Under the pieces are notes generated by a model. That model did no database searches and had not been told where the DNA came from. It saw only the letters and a program-made list of their open reading frames with translations. The position numbers and the translations under genes are program-made. This document shows, in pieces, positions 10,031 to 20,152 of a stretch of 64,000 nt of DNA (positions are counted from its first letter, which is position 1; every line of letters starts with the position of its first letter). Source of the DNA: Chloroflexota bacterium. GTDB taxonomy: Bacteria > Chloroflexota > JAHJIN01. The stretch covers positions 1 through 64,000 of the forward strand of contig JAHJIN010000484.1 in assembly GCA_018823415.1 (NCBI GenBank), in the 5' to 3' direction.

Positions 10031-11070
10031 GGTTTGTCATCTCCCGTGGAATGATTCGCTGGCGACTGGCGTGACCAGGGACGTATCCCCAACTTGAACA
10101 GCCCGATGCCCCCCATGAACAAGGAGAATGCCGATGAGAGCACTCGCCGAAGGATGGTATACGACAGCGCTGGTCCCTGGGGTATTCCAAAGGCCATGAT
10201 CAGGATCACCCACAAGCTATCTAGCGTTCCGATGCCTCCCACGCTGTGGATGGGCAGCACGCCAAAGAAATACATCAAGCTGATGAGCAAGGTCAATGCC
10301 CACGGCTTCAGGATCAGACCCATTCCCTGGTAGATGATAGCGGTGCCTCCCAGGGTGACAAGCCACAGCAAGACGGTGAGCGCTCCACTCATCACTAGCG
10401 TACGCGCCGAGGTGATGGTCAGCATGACCCGCAACGTACGATCCGTCAGGTCCAGCACAGCCCCAGCTCTTGGACCAGCCGCGGGCCGCTGCCTGGTGGC
10501 CCATCGATCCCAGGTTGTCAGAACCGAGCGGCGGAGTACCCACAGGATTCCAACTGCTCCTAGCATCGCCACCAGCATCAGGTTGATTACGCTGGCTATC
10601 TGCATCAACCAGGGGATGTCTGTTGCGATATTCGGCAGCGCAACCACAAAGAAAATACCCAGAGTGAGCAGGTCCAGGATGTGAACCACCATCAGGCTAC
10701 TCACACTCTCTGTCAAGGGAATGTCACGCTGGGTCCTGAGAAAGCCGGGGTAGAATACCTCGCCCAGGCCCAGTGGTAGCACATCGCAGGCAAAGCTGTG
10801 AACCAGGGTGATGTAAAATAGGTCCGGGAACGGTAGGTGTTGAGACAGTAATATCTGAAAGCGCCAGGCTCGCAGCATGTAGGAGACCACTAGCAGGGCA
10901 AATCCGACAATGATCCAGGGCAGCGAGACCTGCGTGAACGCTGCCAGTACCTCGGCTGGGTTGACCTGGAGCGCCAAGATTACTAGAAATAGCACCCCAC
11001 TCACCAATGCCAGGCGGCGAGTCAACGACAAGAGCCGGTTTGGATGACTCAGACCAGTTTCGAGGGGCAT
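10027..11070 (-). CDS. Lysylphosphatidylglycerol synthase-TM/UPF0104-type flippase-like membrane protein
   Basis: Polytopic; FYITLVHSFACDVLPLGLGEVFYPGFLRTQRDIPLTESVSSLMVVHILDLL; overlaps the neighbouring gene by 4 bp. Confidence 0.8.
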   Translation of the reverse strand: MPLETGLSHPNRLLSLTRRLALVSGVLFLVILALQVNPAEVLAAFTQVSLPWIIVGFALLVVSYMLRAWRFQILLSQHLPFPDLFYITLVHSFACDVLPLGLGEVFYPGFLRTQRDIPLTESVSSLMVVHILDLLTLGIFFVVALPNIATDIPWLMQIASVINLMLVAMLGAVGILWVLRRSVLTTWDRWATRQRPAAGPRAGAVLDLTDRTLRVMLTITSARTLVMSGALTVLLWLVTLGGTAIIYQGMGLILKPWALTLLISLMYFFGVLPIHSVGGIGTLDSLWVILIMAFGIPQGPALSYTILRRVLSSAFSLFMGGIGLFKLGIRPWSRQSPANHSTGDDKP

Positions 11071-11072
11071 GG

Positions 11073-12275
11073 CTACCTCTTGTAAGCGGTCAATACTTTG
11101 CGCACGGCCGATATCACGTCATCTGCGTCGGAAGGGGTCATGGTGGGCACCAGTGGCAGACTCAGAATGTGTTCTGAAACGTGCTCGGCAACCGGACAAT
11201 CACCGCGGCGGTAGCCCAGGTGCTGGTAATAGTCCAGCAGGTGTACGGCGGTATAGTGCAGAGTAGCCCCAATGTTCTCGGCCCGCAGGGCCATGATGAC
11301 CTTGTTGCGAGGGGCGGTCAGTTGGTCTGTGTCCACGATCAGCACATACAGGTGTAGTGCATGGCGGTCGCCGGCAGAGGTGGGACGGAACTGCCGCTGC
11401 ACCGAGGATAACTCGTCAAACGCCGCGTCATACTGGGCCGCCAATTGCTCTCGTGCGTCCTGGAAACTGGGCAGTTTGCGCAACTGGTGGATCCCCAGCG
11501 ATGCCTGCAGGTCTGTCAGATTGTATTTGTAACCGGGGGCTACAAAGTCACAAAAGTCTTTTTGCCTGACCTGGAACCGTTGCCAGGCATCACGGTCCAT
11601 ACCGTGCTGGCGGTATACTAGCAGTTTACCCGCTGCAACCGGGTCCTCAGTGGTAATCATGCCTCCTTCTGCGGTAGTGATGTTCTTGTTGGCGTAAAAG
11701 CTAAAGCTGGCCAGGGAACCGGGTGTGGCGCCCACCAGTTGTCCGTGATAGCGCGTTCCTACAGCGTGGGCCGCATCTTCGATAACGATCAGGTTATGGC
11801 GCCGGGCAACATCCATGATAGCGTCCATGTCGCAGGACAGGCCCCCAAAGTGAACCGGGATGATAGCCCGGGTCCGCGGCGTGATAGCGGCCTCGATACG
11901 GTTTGGGTCTATGTTCAGAGTATGTGGGTCAATGTCCACAAAGATTGGGCGCGCCCCCTGGTGCAGAATCACGTTGGCTGTAGCGACAAAGGTCAGCGGG
12001 CTAGTGATAACCTCGTCGCCAGGGCCGATGTTGTGGACGACGAGGCACAGGTGCAGGCCGGCAGTACATGAACTCACCGCCACAGCGTGGGAACAGCCAA
12101 TATAGTCACGAAACTGTTCTTCAAAGCGTGCGACCTTGGGTCCCATACCGATCCAGCCGGATCGCAGGGTGTCTACCACCTCGGCGATTTCCTCGTCGCC
12201 CAGCGTGGGGGTGCCAAAGACCAGGAATTTGTCGCGGACCGGCGTGCCGCCATCGATGGCAAGTTTCTCATTCAT
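11073..12275 (-). CDS. DegT/DnrJ/EryC1/StrS-family PLP aminotransferase
   Basis: CTAGLHLCLVV...DEVITSPLTFVATANVI...VIEDAAHAVGT...SFSFYANKNITTAEGGMI. Confidence 0.96.
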   Translation of the reverse strand: MNEKLAIDGGTPVRDKFLVFGTPTLGDEEIAEVVDTLRSGWIGMGPKVARFEEQFRDYIGCSHAVAVSSCTAGLHLCLVVHNIGPGDEVITSPLTFVATANVILHQGARPIFVDIDPHTLNIDPNRIEAAITPRTRAIIPVHFGGLSCDMDAIMDVARRHNLIVIEDAAHAVGTRYHGQLVGATPGSLASFSFYANKNITTAEGGMITTEDPVAAGKLLVYRQHGMDRDAWQRFQVRQKDFCDFVAPGYKYNLTDLQASLGIHQLRKLPSFQDAREQLAAQYDAAFDELSSVQRQFRPTSAGDRHALHLYVLIVDTDQLTAPRNKVIMALRAENIGATLHYTAVHLLDYYQHLGYRRGDCPVAEHVSEHILSLPLVPTMTPSDADDVISAVRKVLTAYKR

Positions 12276-13257
12276 GCGTTTTCTCCGTCCAATGGTGTAA
12301 TGTGACCCGGGGAACCCGGACCTGAAAACCCAGTTCGGTCAATAGGTTGAACATGGGAGCATTGCGCGTGATCACGGCCCCCTCAATGATGTCGGCCTTT
12401 TCCAGGAGCCAAGCCACGGTGTTACGGGTCAGGTCAAAGCCAATGCCCTGGCCGCGCAGCGTGGGGTCGATGGCGGCCAAGATCATGCGCCCCACGCGCA
12501 GGCCCATGCGTTCGGTCAGATCGTCTACCCGCGAGATGTAAAAGCCCACGGTCCGGCCGTCTATTTCCATTACATAGGCGGTGTCTGGCAGGTCGTGACA
12601 CATGTTGCGCATCCACCGCTCATAGAAATCCACAGCCTGGTCGCGGGGAAAGCGGGTGTCGGCCATAAAGCGGGCAAAGGAAAAGGAGGCTCGAGCATAG
12701 GGCACGACGACCTGGACATCGGTTGGCTGGATCTGGCGATAGACGTAGACGGTGCGCCGTGGGGGCAACATCCGGCCCCTTCGGCAATCACGGAACAAAA
12801 AGGTCAGCGACTCGACGTAGCGAAAGCCCTCGTCTTCCAGGGCGCCGATGGCTACCAGGTCTGCCGAAGGCAGTTTGGCGGCGACGAAATCTAGACCCTG
12901 GGCGCGGTGCCACTGGCGGTATGCCAGCAGTAGCGCGTCTACAGTGGTGCGCTGGCGCTGAGGATCACCGATCACGGTCAGCAGATGTTCGATGTTGGCT
13001 GCCCGAATGCCAAAGTGGCGTGATTCCCACGGCGCCAGGGCTGCGCCCAGCAGACCGCACAGCCCTCGCTCATCGCGGGCCACCCACGTGCTGTCTGGGT
13101 GAGCGGCGACAAAGTCCCGCAGGTCGGCAGCGATGGCCCGAGTCCGATCTCGGTCGCTTAGCACGAGTTCCGGCGTGGTGCGGAGGTGGGGATAATGGGC
13201 GACCAGTGTTTCCCATTCCTCATCCCCACGCAGCGGCGTGACCGCAATGGGATTCAT
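12268..13257 (-). CDS. GNAT-family N-acetyltransferase
   Basis: GRMILAAIDPTLRGQGIGFDLTRNTVAWLLEKAD acetyl-CoA binding region. Confidence 0.8.
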   Translation of the reverse strand: MNPIAVTPLRGDEEWETLVAHYPHLRTTPELVLSDRDRTRAIAADLRDFVAAHPDSTWVARDERGLCGLLGAALAPWESRHFGIRAANIEHLLTVIGDPQRQRTTVDALLLAYRQWHRAQGLDFVAAKLPSADLVAIGALEDEGFRYVESLTFLFRDCRRGRMLPPRRTVYVYRQIQPTDVQVVVPYARASFSFARFMADTRFPRDQAVDFYERWMRNMCHDLPDTAYVMEIDGRTVGFYISRVDDLTERMGLRVGRMILAAIDPTLRGQGIGFDLTRNTVAWLLEKADIIEGAVITRNAPMFNLLTELGFQVRVPRVTLHHWTEKTHE

Positions 13258-14375
13258 GTTTTCTCCTGGATCAGGTCTGCGTACAGGCGCTCGTGTTCAG
13301 CCACCATGTGAGGCACCGAGTATTCACGCTGGATCAAGGAACGAGCCGCAGTCCCCAACTGCTGCCGGCGTTCGCCGTCGCGCAGCAAGGCCACCAGGGC
13401 ATCGGCCAGGGCCACCGGGTCGTCTGGGGGCACTAGGAGGCCGGTTTCGGCGTGTCGAATCACTTCTGACACCCCACCCACATTGCTGGCTACCACCGGC
13501 CGGCCCAGGGCCATTGCTTCCACCGTGGTCAACCCAATCCCCTCGCGTTGGCTGGAGATGACCACCACATCGCTGGCCAGGTACAGGTCGCAGAGGGCCA
13601 ATCGAAATCCCAGGAACCGCACCACGCCCTCCAGCCCCAGGTTGGCAACCTGATAGTGCAGTTTGGTTTCCAGCGGCCCATCGCCCACGATGAGCAGTTG
13701 GACGTTGGGGATTTCCTGGACCACGCGCGGCATAGCATCGATGAGTAGGCCATGACCTTTTTGTGGGTGCAGCCGTGCGACGCGCAACAGGACCGGCGTA
13801 TCTGCCGCCAATCCTTCGGCCCGGCGAGCAGCCGCGCGCCGGGCCGCACCATCTGGCAGATCGCCGGCCAGCTCGGTAGCCAGCAGCGAGATAAAGCGCA
13901 GCTTGCTGGGTGGAAACCCGGCCGCCAGCAATTCGCGCTCCAGTGCCCGACCGCCTACGACATAAGCACCGATCCAACAGGACATGGTCCGCAGTAGGGG
14001 GAACACCCAGGCCGGGTACTGGTTGCGCAGGCCATAGATGCTCACGGCTGTCCGCGCGCCGGTCATGGCCCGGGCCAGCGGCGCCCCCAGAAACGTGGAT
14101 GTCTCCAGGTGCAGGTGTACCAGGTGCGGCTGCACGGTGTGCAGCATTTGGGCCAACCGCCACAAGACGCGCGGATCCCCGCGCCGCCCCAGGCTATGCA
14201 CCGTCACTCCCTGGTCTTGTAGTTGGCCGACATATGGGCCATTGCCATGGAGGCAGCACACGATGGGCGCCCAGCATTCCCGATCCATGCCGGTCAACAA
14301 TCGCAGCAGGATCACCTGTGCACCCCCGGTGTTCAGGTGATCGATGATGTGGAGGACCCGGTGTGGGGTGTTCAC
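13254..14375 (-). CDS. Glycosyltransferase family 4
   Basis: VLHIIDHLNTGGAQVILLRLL...LLRVARLHPQKGHGLLIDAMPRV...SSQREGIGLTTVEAMALGRPVVASNVGGVSEVI; GTG start in a GTGA overlap with the upstream stop. Confidence 0.93.
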   Translation of the reverse strand: MNTPHRVLHIIDHLNTGGAQVILLRLLTGMDRECWAPIVCCLHGNGPYVGQLQDQGVTVHSLGRRGDPRVLWRLAQMLHTVQPHLVHLHLETSTFLGAPLARAMTGARTAVSIYGLRNQYPAWVFPLLRTMSCWIGAYVVGGRALERELLAAGFPPSKLRFISLLATELAGDLPDGAARRAAARRAEGLAADTPVLLRVARLHPQKGHGLLIDAMPRVVQEIPNVQLLIVGDGPLETKLHYQVANLGLEGVVRFLGFRLALCDLYLASDVVVISSQREGIGLTTVEAMALGRPVVASNVGGVSEVIRHAETGLLVPPDDPVALADALVALLRDGERRQQLGTAARSLIQREYSVPHMVAEHERLYADLIQEKT

Positions 14376-15898
14376 TGATCTGCCTGGAACTCGATGTGCC
14401 CCCGCCAACCTGCCGGCGGGGTGAGATTCAGTCCCGCGTCCGGGGCCTGCCAGAGACATTGCCACCGTGGGCTATTGCTGGCGATAGGTATCTGCCCCGG
14501 CTGAAGCTGGCCCAGGGGTAGCCAATCCCTTTCAGCAGCTCGGCGAATCAGGGGGATTTGCTGCGCATCGAACCCCATGAGCCGGGTACAGACCAGATCG
14601 ACCGCCACCGGGTTATAGCCGCCCACCACCACCCCGGTTTGGACCGGGCACGGTCTAAGCGGACCTTCTTCCATGCCGCCGATGATACCGTCGATAACTG
14701 ACAGATAGCGCCGTTGCGGGGTCTCGCATAGTACCCCCTGGTCGTTGGCGTAGAATAGCAGGGTGTTCAGGTCCAGCACCATGCGCCAGACGGTATCATT
14801 GCCATACCAATCGCCGTCCTCCACCTGGTGCAGCGCCGCTGACCGGTCCCGGCGATCCAACATCGGCCGGGCGGCTCGTAGGTACAGCTTGTGGAGAGGT
14901 ACTCCCAGGTAATGCGCGGCCCAACGGCCCCAGGCGTGAGTGATGAGCACATCCTTGGCCCGCTCCTGGATCTTGACATCTAGTCGCGTGCTGTCGGCAT
15001 ATAGGTCGCCGCCATGACCGGGACTGCCCACGCGATGGTGCGGCAGCCAGCGTTTTTCATTGGTAATACCTACCATATTCTTGAGACTCAACGTGACACC
15101 GGCCTTGCGATGGGTCTTGAGTTTGGCCAGACTGATAATCGCGTCAGCCTGGAGGATACAGTCGGGCAAGCTATACAGGTTATGCTGGCGGTTGTGGGCT
15201 TGCCGGATGGCATTTTCGTACATGGCGGCGGTGCTGCGATAGCGATCTGCGTATTGAGCGATCTCGGCGAGCATGCTGTGTTGGCCCAGATCGATGACGT
15301 GATAGCCGCCCGGATCCCCGGCCAGGCGCTGGCTGTCTACCATGATCTGGTCCTTGTCGCGGCTGACCTGTACGTCGCGCAGGTCTATTAACTCTATTCC
15401 CAGGTCATAACGTTCGTTTAGGCAGCTGATGGCTGGTCCGATGCCGGTGAGATCCAGGATGCGGGCGAAATCCACTTCCTTTATGGGCGAGTCGGCCACG
15501 GTAATGCGTCCGAGGCCCCGGTTGGCGATGAACACATAGTCCAGCAGCGCCCGCACCAACGAACCGTGTACTACGGCCGCCTGAATGCCGGGCAGCCCGT
15601 CTGGGTGTTCGCTGATGACCAGGTTGGGTTTGAGCACCACATTGTCGCCGGGCCGCACAATGTCTCCCAGCGGGTTCCACGCTGGTGTACCATAATGTTC
15701 AGTGTCCAGGCCCAGCAACACAAACAGTTCCCGTACTGCGTGATAGACGTGGTTGCTAGCGTCGATTTCATGCTTGTCAAAGGGATACTCCGGGTAGGGC
15801 GCCGGCGGGTTAAAAGGCGGTCGTGTTGGATAAGCCGCGCGTTGGACATCATACACGGCAACGCGGGGATCGAACATGGGATGGGGCGATACGGTCAT
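14372..15898 (-). CDS. DUF362-domain protein
   Basis: PGDNVVLKPNLVISEHPDGLPG...ISLAKLKTHRKAGVTLSLKNMVGI...GYNPVAVDLVCTRLMGFD. Confidence 0.85.
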   Translation of the reverse strand: MTVSPHPMFDPRVAVYDVQRAAYPTRPPFNPPAPYPEYPFDKHEIDASNHVYHAVRELFVLLGLDTEHYGTPAWNPLGDIVRPGDNVVLKPNLVISEHPDGLPGIQAAVVHGSLVRALLDYVFIANRGLGRITVADSPIKEVDFARILDLTGIGPAISCLNERYDLGIELIDLRDVQVSRDKDQIMVDSQRLAGDPGGYHVIDLGQHSMLAEIAQYADRYRSTAAMYENAIRQAHNRQHNLYSLPDCILQADAIISLAKLKTHRKAGVTLSLKNMVGITNEKRWLPHHRVGSPGHGGDLYADSTRLDVKIQERAKDVLITHAWGRWAAHYLGVPLHKLYLRAARPMLDRRDRSAALHQVEDGDWYGNDTVWRMVLDLNTLLFYANDQGVLCETPQRRYLSVIDGIIGGMEEGPLRPCPVQTGVVVGGYNPVAVDLVCTRLMGFDAQQIPLIRRAAERDWLPLGQLQPGQIPIASNSPRWQCLWQAPDAGLNLTPPAGWRGHIEFQADQ

Positions 15899-15909
15899 TT
15901 TCGGTCCTG

Positions 15910-17277
15910 TTAAAGATGTGGTACACGCGAAATGGTAAACTGATACTTGCCAGACGCACTCGGGGCTAGGTGCTCGTGCAACTCGAAACGGACTCGAAAG
16001 GCCGGGTCTCCATGTTGCTGGATACCTTGTTCCACCAGGTTGCAGGTTGTCGCCTGATCAAACCCTGGTCCCGGCACCAATTCTATCAGCAGATCGTGAC
16101 GGGTTTCCTGAATCACGCGAAACTGGCGCACCCCCCGGGTTTTGTAGAACAGATGCGTGAAAAATTCGCCGTGCAAGAGCCGGCCAGACGGTGAGGTGAT
16201 GAGGTCGCTCACACGCCCCACCACGGATTCAAGGAGCGGCAACCCGCGCCCGCAGGTGCATGGTTGGGCTGACGCCACTGCCATGTCGCCGGTCTCGTAA
16301 CGGATGAGTGGCATGGCGTGGTTGTTCAAGTTGGTCACCACGACGCGACCGGGCTGGCCCGGGGGCACCGGCTGGTCGGCCTCGTCCAGCAGTTCTAGTA
16401 GATTGTTTTCTGCCAAGACGTGCAAGCCCTGATGAGCACTGCACTCGTGGGCGATATTGCCTACCTCGCGGCAGCCATAGCGATCGAATATTGGACAGCC
16501 AAAAGCCTCTTCCAGCAAACGGCGGTCGTCTGGTGTGAGCACCTCGGCAGAGGTCTGAATAGCATGAGGGAGAACGTTGACAATGCCGCGTTCTTGCACG
16601 AGCCGGGCCAAGAGCACAGCCGACGAGACATAGGCCACCAGGATTCTGGGTCGCCAGCGGGCCAATTGTCGCGCTGCCGCGGCCAGCATTTCTACGTCCA
16701 GGTCAAAAGTGTCGATCCACAGCGTGTTGTAGACCAGCCGGTCTGCCAACTGCCCCCTGTGTCCTTTGTGGGCCTGTGCGTCGTAATCCGAACCCCATAG
16801 AAAGGCCCAGCGCTGGCCTAATCGATAGCCGGCGAGTCGATAGCAGCGCAGCTTGTCCGCGTTGCACCATGCCGTGTAGCCGGCGTCCTGGTAAAAGGCT
16901 AGAGGATGGCCGGTGGAGCCGCCAGTGTGGTCTTGATGCAAGCGCCGCCGATCGACATTCCGCGCCAGTAGATTCTCCCCGTGATCCTGGATCTCGGCTT
17001 TGGTCAGAACCGGCAGCCCTATCAGGTCGGCCGGTGCATGAACGGCGGCCGGGCATAGTCCCACCTCATCAAAGCGTTGCCGGTAAAAGGGTATGTTTGC
17101 ATAGGCCTGCGTCAGCAGGGCCCGCAGCTTGGCGGTCTGGTACTCTTCAAGTTGAGGCCAGGGCCACCACTGGGAGCGTTCCAGGAAAGCCGTGTGGCGT
17201 CCATAGGGTTGCCAGCCGTACCACAGGGCGAACCCGGTGCGAATGGCGGCACCATGGATCCGGTCCAGGAGGGACAC
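15910..17277 (-). CDS. Phenylacetate-CoA ligase-like (PaaK/CapK) adenylate-forming protein
   Basis: LTKAEIQDHGENLLA...HQDHTGGSTGHPLAFYQD...FGCPIFDRYGCREVGNIAHEC...RYETGDMAV. Confidence 0.9.
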   Translation of the reverse strand: MSLLDRIHGAAIRTGFALWYGWQPYGRHTAFLERSQWWPWPQLEEYQTAKLRALLTQAYANIPFYRQRFDEVGLCPAAVHAPADLIGLPVLTKAEIQDHGENLLARNVDRRRLHQDHTGGSTGHPLAFYQDAGYTAWCNADKLRCYRLAGYRLGQRWAFLWGSDYDAQAHKGHRGQLADRLVYNTLWIDTFDLDVEMLAAAARQLARWRPRILVAYVSSAVLLARLVQERGIVNVLPHAIQTSAEVLTPDDRRLLEEAFGCPIFDRYGCREVGNIAHECSAHQGLHVLAENNLLELLDEADQPVPPGQPGRVVVTNLNNHAMPLIRYETGDMAVASAQPCTCGRGLPLLESVVGRVSDLITSPSGRLLHGEFFTHLFYKTRGVRQFRVIQETRHDLLIELVPGPGFDQATTCNLVEQGIQQHGDPAFRVRFELHEHLAPSASGKYQFTISRVPHL

Positions 17278-17278
17278 G

Positions 17279-18433
17279 CTACCGGGCCTCCCCAGAAGCC
17301 AGGATGCGCTGGTACAATGCCTGATAACGGTCAGCCACAAACTCCCAACCCAGCGATTCAGCAATCTGGCGACTGCGCAACCCCATGCTGGTCCGCAGAG
17401 CGGCGTCGTCCAAGAGTTCGGTGAGAGCCTGGGCAATGGCCCCGGGGGCGCGCGTCGGGACGATGATGCCATTACCCCGGATCAGCTCGCTGGTGCCACC
17501 GGTATACGTGGTGATGATGGGCAGGCCGGCTGCCATTGCCTCCAGCACGGCATTGGGCATCCCCTCGTTTAGTGATGGTAGAACAAAAAGGTCCGCCTGG
17601 GTGTAGATGCGGGGGATGTCAAAATGCTGAATATAGCCCACGAATTCGACCACGTCTTCCAATCCCAGTTCGACGCACCGTTGATGCAGCGGCTCGGCAT
17701 GGCTGCCGGTGCCCACCAATCGCACCCGAAACCGCTGGCCGGCAGCTTTTATCTGGGCTACTGCTTCCAACAAGTCACCGATGCCCTTGCGTTCCACCAA
17801 ACGAGCTACACAGAGTATTAAAAGTGGGTCATTGTCGCCAGCATCAGCCGGCCGAGTCTGGAAACTGGCCGCATCAATGCCGTTGGGGATCACTTCGATA
17901 GGTAACCTGGGTGCGGTACGCAGAGCTAGCTGCCTGAGTTCCCAGCTATTGGCTGTGGCTGCTGCCGCGCTGGTCCAGATGGCCCGGATGATTGGCGTGA
18001 TAAAAGGGTAGAGCCAGCGGTAGCGGACATCGTAACCGGGGACATCGGAGCCGCGCATGCAGACCACGTAGGGCAGGCCATGTGCGTGTTGGAGCAGGCC
18101 AGCCGCCAATCCGGCGGGGACCGTGCTCCAGGCGTGGCACAGGTCATAGTGCCGATCACGCATCAATTCACGGACCTTGAGCAAGGCCCGAACCATATAG
18201 GTAAGCAGTTCTCTTTCGGTCTGATAGTGCAGATTGCGGTTGGCAATGGGCACACGATAGATGGTGACAGTCTCGTTTACGTATTCGACCTCGTGCTGAG
18301 AACGGCTGGGGGTGGACGTGACCAGATCCACTGTCAAACCGCGCCTGGCAAACTCGCGTACCAGGTAATAGTTGGCTGTGGCCGTACCTCCGCCAATGGG
18401 AGGGTACTCGTTATTGAGCATCAACAGCCGCAT
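17279..18433 (-). CDS. Glycosyltransferase family 4
   Basis: MLNNEYPPIGGGTATANYYLVREFARRG...VARLVERKGIGDLLEAVAQIK...LPSLNEGMPNAVLEAMAAGLPIITTYTGG. Confidence 0.95.
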   Translation of the reverse strand: MRLLMLNNEYPPIGGGTATANYYLVREFARRGLTVDLVTSTPSRSQHEVEYVNETVTIYRVPIANRNLHYQTERELLTYMVRALLKVRELMRDRHYDLCHAWSTVPAGLAAGLLQHAHGLPYVVCMRGSDVPGYDVRYRWLYPFITPIIRAIWTSAAAATANSWELRQLALRTAPRLPIEVIPNGIDAASFQTRPADAGDNDPLLILCVARLVERKGIGDLLEAVAQIKAAGQRFRVRLVGTGSHAEPLHQRCVELGLEDVVEFVGYIQHFDIPRIYTQADLFVLPSLNEGMPNAVLEAMAAGLPIITTYTGGTSELIRGNGIIVPTRAPGAIAQALTELLDDAALRTSMGLRSRQIAESLGWEFVADRYQALYQRILASGEAR

Positions 18434-18933
18434 GGAAACCTCGCGTGCTGGCTAGGGCCTAACCAGTGAAATTCTTGTGCAATGAGCAAGAATTCCCACA
18501 AGCATGAATCTGCTTGACCCCGGCTCGTCAGGTTAGGGGATCATGAGTAGAGCACGTGGTCTGGTACTGGTGTGCTGACTGCCGTTTTATCCTGGACCTG
18601 CCCACCGGTTCCCAGACGTGTTACGCCCTGCGATGCACGCAGGGCGCTGTGTGGCTGCTTTACTGGCTAGATCAGGCATATCAGAGGGCTAGATTGAATA
18701 GCAGTTTCCATCGGTTTGCTGCGTGACCCGATCGGCGGGGATGTATTTGAACACGCACTGTGCCCACCGCATGGCTAGTGAATGACATCCTGTGCTCTGG
18801 CAACGAGTTACTCGGGGCACAAGCGGCGATGTGGCCTGCTGACTGGCTCATGCGACTCGACTGGCGGCAGCGGCGATAACCTGTACCAGGTTTCCAGCGT
18901 GATTGTGAACGCAATCTGAACGTTGGCCTGACT

Positions 18934-19350
18934 CTATTTGTATGTGGAGGCCAAGTACCCGATCAAGATCGTTGCCTCGACGTTGCTCAGTTGCGCACCC
19001 TTTTCGCGCATGAGTGTGACGGTGATCCGCCACTCCTCGGCCGTCTTTTTGGCTCCCTGCACACGCTCGAGTGTGTGACACTGTGTACAGCGATCCTTTA
19101 GCAGTTCTTCGCCTTTCAAGCCAGCTCCTGGTGTATCGGCCGGGTATGCTTCTGGCGAAGGAGTTGGCGGCGCGAGTATCTCGGCAGTGCTGGCGGGATA
19201 AGATTCCGGTTCGGCCGTTCCTGCTGAGCCTGGATAGGCGCTAACTGATGCTGTAGGCATAGGAGCCGGTTCGCCATCGCACTGGACGGCCATCAGCATC
19301 AGGCCAGACAAGGCCATCAAGCAAACCACGATCCTTATTATATTGTTCAT
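18934..19350 (-). CDS. Small secreted mono-heme c-type cytochrome
   Basis: Signal sequence, Pro/Thr/Ser linker, KDRCTQCHTLERV (CxxCH), C-terminal helix. Confidence 0.82.
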   Translation of the reverse strand: MNNIIRIVVCLMALSGLMLMAVQCDGEPAPMPTASVSAYPGSAGTAEPESYPASTAEILAPPTPSPEAYPADTPGAGLKGEELLKDRCTQCHTLERVQGAKKTAEEWRITVTLMREKGAQLSNVEATILIGYLASTYK

Positions 19351-19590
19351 CGTAGACTCCTTGCTTTCACAGCCACTACTCTTTGCATATCAGCAGCGGC
19401 AAAATCCTCTCAGGATAATGGACGTGGTCTATTTTACCACAGGCCAGCGAGAATGTAAATCGTGAGCAAGGGCGTCTGATGATCGCCGCGCCGGGGCGCC
19501 ACGCTGCTTGGGTCCCGAGACGTGCCTTGTCCAGAAAACAGTTTCAGTGTATAATGAGCCTGTCTTGAAGCTGTGACCGAGGGCTGAACC

Positions 19591-20085
19591 ATGAACGCAG
19601 AAAACCCCAACCGCGCCTGGGTGTACCTGGTGTTTGGCTGCTTGGCGGTGGTGGTGGTGCTGGGCTGCTGCCTGGTGGTGCCGTGCGTGGGCCTGTGCGG
19701 ATTCTCCACGTACATTGGCAACAACCAGTCGGCGGACGTGCAGATCCAGGCGACGGCGCCGACCACGGTTCGTTCCGGCCAACCCTTTGACCTGACCGTT
19801 ACGGTGGCCAACAACTCGAATCAGAATGACATGCTGATCCTGGTGATTCAACCCCTGAGTGGGGGCAGCCTGGAACTCGTTTCCGCGCGGCCGGCGCCGG
19901 CTGTGAATCAATCCAATGCGTTCCAGATCAACCTGAGTTACATGCAGCTCGCGGCCGGCCAATCGCGAACTGTCGTGCTGCGGCTACGCGCCACGGGCCA
20001 GGGCGACATGCCCATCATGGTGCGTGGCAACGTGGGAATTCTTAAAGGTCGTTCCACTACCGTTGATCTCACAATTGAGCCCTGA
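19591..20085 (+). CDS. Membrane-anchored CARDB/DUF11-like beta-domain protein
   Basis: N-terminal TM; TAPTTVRSGQPFDLTVTVANNSNQND...LAAGQSRTVVLRLRATGQGD. Confidence 0.65.
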   Translation: MNAENPNRAWVYLVFGCLAVVVVLGCCLVVPCVGLCGFSTYIGNNQSADVQIQATAPTTVRSGQPFDLTVTVANNSNQNDMLILVIQPLSGGSLELVSARPAPAVNQSNAFQINLSYMQLAAGQSRTVVLRLRATGQGDMPIMVRGNVGILKGRSTTVDLTIEP

Positions 20086-20152
20086 GCAGGGCTCGGCGTC
20101 GATTTTACCGTATCTGTTGCGTCAGTCAATTATCAATCAAGGAGGAAACGTG

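Noticed and set aside
18700-18760. Possible GEMM (c-di-GMP-I) riboswitch because the minus strand reads GGTCACGCAGCAAACCGATGGAAACTGC
   Set aside because: Lacks the required GACGCAAAGCC second half; resemblance is superficial.
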